Shown piece after piece: positions 57,078 through 64,000 of a stretch of 64,000 nt of DNA. The DNA is taken from contig LNEP01000001.1 of assembly GCA_001464125.1 (NCBI GenBank), positions 186,001 to 250,000 of the forward strand, in the 5' to 3' direction. The notes under the pieces are model-generated. The model was not told the DNA's origin. It did no database searches and was given only the letters and a program-made list of their open reading frames with translations. Positions within the stretch are counted from its first letter, which is position 1. Every line of letters begins with the position of its first letter. This DNA comes from Betaproteobacteria bacterium Ga0077540. Lineage in GTDB: Bacteria; Pseudomonadota; Gammaproteobacteria; Burkholderiales; Methylophilaceae. Both the position numbers and the translations under genes were made by a program.

Positions 57078-58078
57078 AGCGGCTGATGTTGAATGAGATA
57101 GTTGGAAAAGTAGCTGACTATATTTTTTTCGGAACAGTGTGTTTGCGCAAATGCGTAACCAGTGGTTGCCAGTTGTTGTGTTAACGTGCGGTCATCCCAC
57201 AATTCTTGGATTTTTTCAGCTAAATCACGCGTTTCTTTAGGAGCAAAGAACAATCCGGTTGCGCGGTCTTGAATATAGTCATGCACACCTTCCGAGTTAG
57301 TCACGAGCATGGCTTTTTGGAAGAACATGCCGGATACGATAGTGACATGCCCGCATGGTACTTGGCTATCGCGCAACGGCACTACCATAAAGCGGCTATG
57401 CGTCAAAATATTATGGGCATGTGCAAGTGGAATATGCGTATGCACCGTCACGTTTTCTGGCACAGATAATTGCTTAACGCTGTCTGCCGTGGCGACTACA
57501 ACAAGGCGGATATGTGGTAATGCACGCATTGCCGCAAATAAAGTCTCATAATCACGTCCTTGGCTGCCTAACGCGCAGATGTAATCCCCTTGCTCTATTG
57601 GCGCCTCGTCGCATGGCACGCTAGGCGCGTGCACTGACCAATGCAGCATATCAATACGTTCAGGCGCAATACTAAAATAATCAGCGTATAGTTTTTTTTC
57701 TAGGTTGGAGTACACCACAAAACGGTCAGGCTGTTGATACGCCTTTGCCATGGCTTTGTGCTGATAACCAGTGGGTAAATTGGTGAAGTTAAACGAATAG
57801 ACTAAATGTGGCAAACTTGGCTGCAACAGCCGTGCCATGCGGGCGCCATAATAAGCAGGGCGTGGGCCATGTGACACGAGAAGGCTAGGCTGTTGTTTGG
57901 CATGATGCACGGCTCGAAACGCTTTTATCACACGTTCAATCGATTGCTTTTTAGGTAGCCAGTTTGGCAATGAAGATTCAGCACTACTAAAATGATGCCA
58001 TTGATGAGAGCTGTGCTTAAACTCATCTCTAAGCCAACACCAGTTTGGATCCAATTCGCTAAGATTTACAATATCCAT
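57074..58078 (-). CDS. Glycosyltransferase, GT-B type
   Basis: A 334-residue protein with the look of a GT4-like transferase: SLLVSHGPRPAYYGARMARL in the N-terminal domain and a C-terminal donor domain with GDYICALGSQGRDYETLF, VVPLRDSQVPCGHVTIV and VTNSEGVHDYI. The typical EX7E is not clearly present. It works in a polysaccharide or glycolipid cluster with two GT2 genes upstream and a GT32 gene further on. Sugar and acceptor are unknown. Confidence 0.8.
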   Translation of the reverse strand: MDIVNLSELDPNWCWLRDEFKHSSHQWHHFSSAESSLPNWLPKKQSIERVIKAFRAVHHAKQQPSLLVSHGPRPAYYGARMARLLQPSLPHLVYSFNFTNLPTGYQHKAMAKAYQQPDRFVVYSNLEKKLYADYFSIAPERIDMLHWSVHAPSVPCDEAPIEQGDYICALGSQGRDYETLFAAMRALPHIRLVVVATADSVKQLSVPENVTVHTHIPLAHAHNILTHSRFMVVPLRDSQVPCGHVTIVSGMFFQKAMLVTNSEGVHDYIQDRATGLFFAPKETRDLAEKIQELWDDRTLTQQLATTGYAFAQTHCSEKNIVSYFSNYLIQHQPL

Positions 58079-58095
58079 ATAGGATTACACTTGGA

Positions 58096-59118
58096 TTACC
58101 AACTTGAAGGATCAAGCAGGTTGCGGCCTGTAATAATCAACATCAAAAAAATAATACGGTCCTTTTTACTACCAAAGCCATACTTGTTTTTAAGAAAAAG
58201 ATAGATTTTTTTGATGGTGCTGTGGCCCTCAAAAATATAAAAGTATTCGTCTAACGCTTTTTTTTGACTTGCAACAATCAACCCATGTGCGTAGTTATCT
58301 TTAATCAAATGATAGGCATTGAGACTGTGATGTATCGTTGGATTTAATTTCTGATAATCCAAGCTCGCCATTAGATTTGCAGCAATTTGTTTGAATTGCC
58401 TAACGTAATGCTGCATGTTGAGTTGAGTATCTGCTTGCATCCCACCGATTGCGTTATTTGAATGCTGTCTATAGAGAAGCAACGACTCTTGAATGAAATA
58501 ACGCTTTCCTTTTAGCACAGACAATAGCGCTAAATGATAATCGTATGGGGCCAGTAATGGCGTGGCAACGGCAAGCTCTTTCAGCGCTCGATTAAACATT
58601 AATGACGCGCCCTGAACAGCGTTTGCAAACGCAATTCCATTTAACCCCTCGATTGCGCCTCGCTTACCAATCCATTTCTCAGCAATCGGTTTTAGTTGGC
58701 TATCCACAATCAATGCATCTGAATGCACTAAGGCTGGCATGTCAGAAGATTTTTCAATGGCTTGTATGGCATTAAGTGAAGTCATTAATTTATTGGGCAG
58801 CCACACGTCGTCTTGGTCACAAACGCTAATATAAGGGCTACCTGTTTGCTCAATCAGGGTCATGAAGTTTCGGTTGAACCCAACATTACCAAGCGTATCT
58901 TCTAGCAGAAAAATATTAGGATGGTTCTGTGTATATGCCCGAATAATGGCCACTGTTCCATCGGTAGAGCCATCGTCACGCACCAATAAGCACCAATCTC
59001 GATACGTTTGTTGGATAATCGAGTCAATTTGTTCTGCAATATACTTTTCACCATTATAGGTGCCCATCACGATCGTGATCGTGTAGTGATGGTCAGTGTT
59101 GGTTTTTCCAAATTTCAT
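58096..59118 (-). CDS. GT2 family glycosyltransferase (copy 2)
   Basis: A 340-residue GT-A enzyme. The opening TIVMGTYNGEKYIAEQIDSI, VRDDGSTDGTVAIIRAYTQ, and the metal-binding CDQDDVWLP are the classic GT2 set. It is a paralogue of the gene directly upstream, sharing VHSDALIVDSQLKPI, GKRGAIEGLNGI and YRQHSNNAIGG, so the pair arose by tandem duplication. Overlap of four bases with that gene shows coupling. Confidence 0.9.
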   Translation of the reverse strand: MKFGKTNTDHHYTITIVMGTYNGEKYIAEQIDSIIQQTYRDWCLLVRDDGSTDGTVAIIRAYTQNHPNIFLLEDTLGNVGFNRNFMTLIEQTGSPYISVCDQDDVWLPNKLMTSLNAIQAIEKSSDMPALVHSDALIVDSQLKPIAEKWIGKRGAIEGLNGIAFANAVQGASLMFNRALKELAVATPLLAPYDYHLALLSVLKGKRYFIQESLLLYRQHSNNAIGGMQADTQLNMQHYVRQFKQIAANLMASLDYQKLNPTIHHSLNAYHLIKDNYAHGLIVASQKKALDEYFYIFEGHSTIKKIYLFLKNKYGFGSKKDRIIFLMLIITGRNLLDPSSW

Positions 59119-60101
59119 TCAGAATATGCGCGCTTTACAGTCATCAGTTGACGTAGGTCTTGATTGCAGAGCAAAAGCCAAAGCAATACTAAATAATCTT
59201 TTTTTCGTGTCAGCCCATAGCCATTTTTGAGAAAAATAAACAACTTTTTGAATCGATTATTCCCCTCAAACAAATAAAAATACTCGTTTAATTGTTGCTT
59301 AATGTGTGTTGCAAGATTCAGCTTGGTATATTCATGTTTAAACAAAGGGTATTGGTTGAAGGCATTCGTCAAACTTAAGGTGTATTTTGTATCCTGATTG
59401 GTTTTACGCGTGCCGACTGTTCCAACAGCATTGTTTTCATGCTGTCGGTATTTAAGCAAGGGTTCTGGAATAAATGCACGCACGCCAATTAACTCACTTA
59501 AGATAGCAATATGATAGTCAAGCAAGTCAAATTGAATCTTAGATAAGCTATCAAGCACGATTTTTTTTAGGCTGTCATTGATCATCATTGATGAGCCAGA
59601 CACACAATTTGCAAGAATAATACCGTTCAAGCCTTTAATTTTGCCATGCTCACCAATAAAAGTGGGTTTGATAGGATTGAGTTGGCTATCCACAACAATG
59701 GCTTCCGTGTGCACCAGTGCCGGTAATTTTGCGCTCGTTTCAATTTCTTTGATTTTTTGGAGCGAAAGACTGGTCTTCTGAGGTAAAAATACGTCGTCTT
59801 GATCGCAAAAAATAATATAGGGTTCAGTCACATGTGACATTAAAAACGCTTGGCTTTTGGTATAGCCTAAATTAACCCCATGCTCATCAATAAGATGAAT
59901 ACGTGCATCTTTTTTTACGTAATCTTTGATAATCTCTAAACTGTTATCTTTAGAACCATCATTTCTGATGTAAAGCTGCCAATTGCGGTGGGTTTGTTGC
60001 AAGATGGCATTGAGTTGTTCTTCCAGAAACTTTGCACCGTTATAGACACTCATTAAAAACGCTACATTGTCTTCACTGGAACTAGAGTTTACGTGGTTCA
60101 T
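59115..60101 (-). CDS. GT2 family glycosyltransferase (copy 1)
   Basis: A 328-residue GT-A enzyme with VAFLMSVYNGAKFLEEQLNA, IRNDGSKDNSLEIIKDY and the DxD-type CDQDDVFLP. It matches the downstream copy closely (VHTEAIVVDSQLNPI, GEHGKIKGLNGI, YRQHENNAVG). Rhamnosyl- or glucosyltransferases of O-antigen clusters look like this, but the sugar is not predictable. It is the first gene of the four-gene minus-strand operon that ends with ychJ. Confidence 0.9.
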   Translation of the reverse strand: MNHVNSSSSEDNVAFLMSVYNGAKFLEEQLNAILQQTHRNWQLYIRNDGSKDNSLEIIKDYVKKDARIHLIDEHGVNLGYTKSQAFLMSHVTEPYIIFCDQDDVFLPQKTSLSLQKIKEIETSAKLPALVHTEAIVVDSQLNPIKPTFIGEHGKIKGLNGIILANCVSGSSMMINDSLKKIVLDSLSKIQFDLLDYHIAILSELIGVRAFIPEPLLKYRQHENNAVGTVGTRKTNQDTKYTLSLTNAFNQYPLFKHEYTKLNLATHIKQQLNEYFYLFEGNNRFKKLFIFLKNGYGLTRKKDYLVLLWLLLCNQDLRQLMTVKRAYSE

Positions 60102-60181
60102 GACTAGCTTTCTTAATTTTAAATATTTATTTTGCTAGGGTGAAATGCACGCACAATGCGCATTTCATTGCCAGATTATAA

Positions 60182-61762
60182 CTAACTTATCTCTCTTGTT
60201 TCTGCAAATTGAATATCAGGGTATCTTTCTTGTGCCATTTGTAAATTAACACGATTGGGCGCCAGGTAAACATAATCATCAGCGCTATCCAAGCCAACGT
60301 TAAAGCCGTATTTATCGGCAATCGCTTTTAAATCAGCATCACTGCCTTTTAGCCAGCGAGCAGTGTAGCAATCATAAGGCTCAAATATCATGTCCACGCC
60401 ATACTCGTGCTCCAAACGGTGGGCGACTACCTCAAACTGCAGCATACCCACTGCGCCTAAAATTAAATCATTGGAGAGCAACGGACGGAACAGCTGAGCA
60501 GCACCTTCCTCTGAGAGTTGTTTGAGCCCAATCTGTAACTGTTTCATTTTCATTGGGTTTTTAATGCGTGCTCGGCGGAAAAATTCTGGTGCAAATGAGG
60601 GGATGCCAATGAACTTAAGGTTTTCGCCTTCGGTAAACGTGTCGCCCAGCTTAATGGTGCCGTGGTTGGGAATACCAATAATATCGCCAGAATATGCTTC
60701 ATCCATCGTAGTACGGTCTTGCGCCATGAAGGTAATGGCATTATTGACGCTCAGCATCTTGCTGGTGGAAACCTGCTTAATCTTCATACCACGCTCAAAA
60801 CGCCCAGAGCAGACACGTAAAAACGCAATGCGGTCACGGTGCTTTGGGTCCATATTCGCCTGAATTTTAAACACAAAGCCTGAAAATTTGGCTTCATCCG
60901 CAGCAATTTCACGAGTGGCGGTTTTACGGGCTTGGGGAGGTGGCGATAAGTCTACAACGGCATCCAAGAGTGATTGCACGCCAAAATTGTTAATCGCTGA
61001 CCCAAAAAACACCGGGGTTTGTTTGCCGTTCAAATAGCGCTCTTTATCAAAGCTATGCGATGCACCACGAACCAACTCAATATCAACACGCAACTCTTCG
61101 GCTTGGCGACCAATTACTTCGTCCAAGCGCGGGTTATCCAAGCCTTTAATAGTCTCCGAAGTGCCTTTTTCCGCACGTGGGTCAAAAAACGAGATTTCAT
61201 CGTTATAGAGGTGATACACCCCGCGAAACGTCTTGCCCATGCCAATTGGCCAAGTCATCGGTGCGCACTCCATGCCCAAGGTAGATTCGATTTCATCCAG
61301 CAACTCAATCGGCGCGCGGCTTTCACGGTCGAGTTTGTTGATAAATGTAATAATGGGCGTGTCGCGCATCCGGCACACGTTCAGTAATTTAATGGTTTGC
61401 GCCTCAACGCCATTCACCGAGTCAATCACCATTACGGCGGAATCCACGGCTGTGAGTGTGCGGTAGGTGTCTTCAGAGAAGTCATCATGTCCAGGCGTAT
61501 CTAGCAGATTAATCATGTGCTCGCGATATGGAAACTGCATGACGGATGAAGTCACCGAAATGCCACGTTGCTTTTCCAGCTCCATCCAGTCAGAGGTGGC
61601 ATGACGCGCAGCTTTGCGTCCACGCACTTCACCTGCAACCTGAATGGCACCACCAAACCACAATAGTTTTTCGGTGAGGGTGGTTTTACCCGCATCCGGG
61701 TGGGAAATGATCGCAAAGGTACGGCGTTGATTGATGTCTTGTAATAATGAGCTCATTAACAA
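60182..61762 (-). CDS. prfC: Peptide chain release factor 3
   Basis: A 526-residue GTPase that removes RF1 and RF2 from the ribosome. G1 is [14 protein letters not shown]3 [11 protein letters not shown]4 FINKLDRE. The C-terminal part, [19 protein letters not shown] and [23 protein letters not shown], is RF3-specific. It separates two glycosyltransferase loci and has no functional link to them. Confidence 0.97.
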   Translation of the reverse strand: MLMSSLLQDINQRRTFAIISHPDAGKTTLTEKLLWFGGAIQVAGEVRGRKAARHATSDWMELEKQRGISVTSSVMQFPYREHMINLLDTPGHDDFSEDTYRTLTAVDSAVMVIDSVNGVEAQTIKLLNVCRMRDTPIITFINKLDRESRAPIELLDEIESTLGMECAPMTWPIGMGKTFRGVYHLYNDEISFFDPRAEKGTSETIKGLDNPRLDEVIGRQAEELRVDIELVRGASHSFDKERYLNGKQTPVFFGSAINNFGVQSLLDAVVDLSPPPQARKTATREIAADEAKFSGFVFKIQANMDPKHRDRIAFLRVCSGRFERGMKIKQVSTSKMLSVNNAITFMAQDRTTMDEAYSGDIIGIPNHGTIKLGDTFTEGENLKFIGIPSFAPEFFRRARIKNPMKMKQLQIGLKQLSEEGAAQLFRPLLSNDLILGAVGMLQFEVVAHRLEHEYGVDMIFEPYDCYTARWLKGSDADLKAIADKYGFNVGLDSADDYVYLAPNRVNLQMAQERYPDIQFAETREIS

Positions 61763-61843
61763 TCTTTAAATAATATTTTTACAGTTGTATTCCAAATAAA
61801 GCTAAATGTATTGTGTTTAAAAGATTTATTTGAATATATAGGA

Positions 61844-62740
61844 TTAGTTTTTTAGGCTACGTAAGAAGTTTTTAGCAAAAATGTATATTGGCTGACATAG
61901 GTTAAAAATAAAACCACTAACATAATTTAATTTGACTATAGATTCGTTAGACAAAGTGTAATGTTTTTTTGAGAGTTGTATATGTCCCAAACGCGCGCCT
62001 TTTGACTCATAAATGCTATAAATAAAGCCATATCTTGAATTGTCACGTTCTAATCTATGCGGATGTTTTTGTAGAAGAGGCAAAATAGTGGATGTATAAG
62101 CAATAGGACCAGTCAAATTTAATGTACCCCATTGGCCAGTGTCGTGTATAAACGGATTATATTTTTCTATGTTATTGCAAACATTTTCTATCACGGCTTT
62201 CAGGAATGGATGTCCCTCTGCGGCGGCTATATACCATTGCTGAAATTCACCATGAACATGATCCACTCCATTTTGGTGGCCTAAATTTTCATGTATTTGC
62301 CCTGGCTCGTTTTGCCAATGGGATAGTAAATAGCGGTCTGATGGTAGCAAAACCTCATCTAAAGGGTTTTGCAGGCTACTTTTAATATCTAGATATAAAC
62401 CACCCTCGTTATAGATCAGAATATATCTAAAAAAATCAGCTTTTGCAGCTCCGTAAGTAGGATTAATTTTATTATAAATCTTCAGTAATTGAGGGTAATG
62501 CTTTGCAATATATGCCTCGATATCATTATCATCGTATAGCCTATATTCCCAATCTGGATTTAATGATTTTAAATAGTTAACATTTTGTTGAATCTCGACG
62601 GGTAAATTTCTGTGATAATAAGTTTGATGAATGACTTTTGGAATGTGGTTGCCCATGGCTTTCGCGGAAATATAACCATAATCTCCACCTTGGTTTAGAC
62701 TGCCCCTAAGTTTCAAAGCTAAGTTGGCCAAAAAATTCAT
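61844..62740 (-). CDS. GT32-type glycosyltransferase (capsular/OCH1-like)
   Basis: A 298-residue enzyme with the family opening IPKVIHQTYYHRNLP and the donor-site block KADFFRYILIYNEGGLYLDIKSS. The DxD motif common in GT32 reads DIK, a variant that also occurs in bacterial capsular members. Later comes NLTGPIAYTSTILPLL. A C-terminal hydrophobic stretch (VSGFIFNLCQPIYIFAKNFL) may anchor it to the membrane. It is AT-rich compared with prfC, consistent with exchange of surface-polysaccharide genes. Confidence 0.85.
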   Translation of the reverse strand: MNFLANLALKLRGSLNQGGDYGYISAKAMGNHIPKVIHQTYYHRNLPVEIQQNVNYLKSLNPDWEYRLYDDNDIEAYIAKHYPQLLKIYNKINPTYGAAKADFFRYILIYNEGGLYLDIKSSLQNPLDEVLLPSDRYLLSHWQNEPGQIHENLGHQNGVDHVHGEFQQWYIAAAEGHPFLKAVIENVCNNIEKYNPFIHDTGQWGTLNLTGPIAYTSTILPLLQKHPHRLERDNSRYGFIYSIYESKGARLGHIQLSKKHYTLSNESIVKLNYVSGFIFNLCQPIYIFAKNFLRSLKN

Positions 62741-62889
62741 AATGCTTTATACATTTAAACGATGAATTCAATATTAACATCGTTTAAATGTTACAAACGT
62801 AGTAATCACTTTAAAAATATATCAGATATTCACCTCATCAAAAAAACGGCAGCCAGAATCAACGCTGCCATCACCAGTAAACCTTCCAA

Positions 62890-64000
62890 TTATTTCACCA
62901 CTTCTTTAAGTTGGTCCAAAATGGCTGGGTTGTCCAATGTGGAAATATCCGAAGTGATTTCTTCGCCTTTCGCAAGGCTACGCAACAGTCTGCGCATGAT
63001 TTTGCCAGAACGCGTTTTTGGTAAATTATCCCCAAAGCGGATTTCATCGGGTTTGGCAATTGGGCCAATTTCTTTACCCACCCATTCGCGTAGTTCAGAG
63101 ACTATTTTCTTGGCATCATCGCCTTGTGGACGCGAACCTTTGAGCACCACATAAGCCACCACAGACTCACCCTTGATATCGTGCGGTTTACCCACCACAG
63201 CAGCCTCGGCAACTAAATGGTTTGCCACCAATGCAGATTCAATTTCCATGGTGCCAAGGCGGTGACCAGACACGTTGAGCACATCATCAATGCGACCCAT
63301 GATAGTAAAATTGCCGGTTTTGGCATCTCGTATTGCACCGTCACCTGCCAGATAAGTTTTACCACCCAAATCGGCAGGGTAGTAGCTGGCTATGAATCGC
63401 TCAGGGTCGTTATAGATGGTGCGTATCATGGATGGCCAAGGTTTTTTAATCACTAACAAGCCACCGGTGCCCCATGGTACATCTTTGCCAGTTTCATCCA
63501 CCACATCAATGTCAATACCGGGGAAGGGGAGTGTGCAAGAACCAGGTACCAACGCTGTAGCGCCGGGCAAAGGCGTAATCACATGCCCGCCGGTTTCGGT
63601 TTGCCAGAAGGTATCCACAATTGGGCAACGGCTACTGCCTACTTGCTCGTAGTACCACATCCATGCTTCTGGGTTAATGGGTTCGCCTACCGTACCTAAC
63701 AAGCGCAAGCTGGATAAATTGTAGTGGCTTGGATGGGTGCTAGGATCGGTTTCTCCTGCTTTGATGAGGGAGCGAATCGCTGTCGGCGCGGTGTAGAAAA
63801 TTGAAACTTTATGTTTCTCTATCATTTGCCAGAAGCGGCCAGCGTTAGGGTAGGTGGGGATGCCTTCAAACACAATTTGCGTAGCACCCATGGCGAGTGG
63901 GCCGTAGGCTACATAACTATGGCCAGTAATCCAACCCACATCGGCAGTACACCAATAGATATCATCTGGTTTTACGTCGAAGGTCCAGCGCATGGTGTTC
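62890..64000 (-). CDS. acsA: Acetyl-CoA synthetase, C-terminal part (cut by window edge)
   Basis: About 370 residues of an enzyme that is normally about 650 long and makes acetyl-CoA from acetate, ATP and CoA. Visible motifs are [47 protein letters not shown], the hinge region [17 protein letters not shown] and the acetylatable Lys in [12 protein letters not shown]. The frame is open to the window edge, so the start lies beyond base 64000. The stop is at 62890. Confidence 0.96.
   Translation of the reverse strand, partial: NTMRWTFDVKPDDIYWCTADVGWITGHSYVAYGPLAMGATQIVFEGIPTYPNAGRFWQMIEKHKVSIFYTAPTAIRSLIKAGETDPSTHPSHYNLSSLRLLGTVGEPINPEAWMWYYEQVGSSRCPIVDTFWQTETGGHVITPLPGATALVPGSCTLPFPGIDIDVVDETGKDVPWGTGGLLVIKKPWPSMIRTIYNDPERFIASYYPADLGGKTYLAGDGAIRDAKTGNFTIMGRIDDVLNVSGHRLGTMEIESALVANHLVAEAAVVGKPHDIKGESVVAYVVLKGSRPQGDDAKKIVSELREWVGKEIGPIAKPDEIRFGDNLPKTRSGKIMRRLLRSLAKGEEITSDISTLDNPAILDQLKEVVK

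Noticed and set aside
60141..60167. Terminator between prfC and the GT2 operon
   Set aside because: TGAAATGC/GCATTTCA form an 8-bp stem, but prfC reads away from it and there is no T-run for either neighbour.

Overview
The window looks like chromosome from a betaproteobacterium of moderate GC, most plausibly a methylotroph of the Methylophilaceae (Methylotenera/Methylophilus type). That placement is inferred from protein style and gene order, not tested. Supporting signs are a housekeeping block ftsK-lolA-(TPR barrel)-rarA-serS, elongation factor P of the Arg32 type beside its rhamnosyltransferase EarP, a two-gene AddAB-like helicase/nuclease pair, and a PEP-CTERM exported protein. I saw no rRNA, tRNA, CRISPR array or insertion sequence.

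Layout. 0-2.5 kb is accessory: two exported proteins (one PEP-CTERM), then two small genes (DUF4177-like, SRPBCC) separated by a degenerate repeat. 2.5-7.5 kb holds signalling genes: a CBS-GGDEF-EAL cyclic-di-GMP protein and a large chemoreceptor with three 92-residue repeats, a sigma-28 promoter and a C-terminal EWEVF tether. 7.5-11.8 kb is the most interesting block. It is a bufferin-type RiPP metallophore operon (Cys-rich precursor BufA2-like, MNIO enzyme BufB, partner BufC), a Cys-free repeat peptide downstream and a divergent thioredoxin-CcdA operon. Three promoters here share an ECF-like motif that looks like one regulon. 11.9-16.4 kb has an exported SRPBCC protein behind two tandem TetR-like operators, tag, a higher-GC OsmC-YcaO fusion, and hupB flanked by gene-poor DNA with relict ORFs.

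16.9-39.3 kb is mostly housekeeping: Smr protein, trxB, dps, ftsK, lolA, a Slam-like outer membrane protein, a broken rarA, serS, mltF, rpiA, mfd, dedA, a frameshifted histidine phosphatase and the AddAB-like pair. 39.4-44.7 kb carries a small membrane protein, greB, a compact metal-handling cluster (His/Cys-rich protein, outer-membrane barrel, HMA protein, MerT-like membrane protein), a DUF3147 protein, earP-efp and a DUF2934 protein. 44.8-53.8 kb has tldD, a nitrilase-family amidase, yhdP, an ABC-F ATPase and an unknown gene. 53.8-56.7 kb is a Cpx-like envelope stress module: a Spy/CpxP protein divergent from cpxRA-like genes, with three GTAAA/GTTAA-N5 boxes between them. 56.7-64 kb contains a YchJ protein, three glycosyltransferases, prfC, a GT32 transferase and the C-terminal part of acetyl-CoA synthetase, cut by the window edge.

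Two genes are broken. rarA carries a short out-of-frame deletion near its 3' end, and the histidine phosphatase lipoprotein has a single-base loss in an A-run. The best candidates for under-described biology are the lipobox-bearing bufferin with its inferred ECF regulon and the 40.4-42.3 kb metal cluster.
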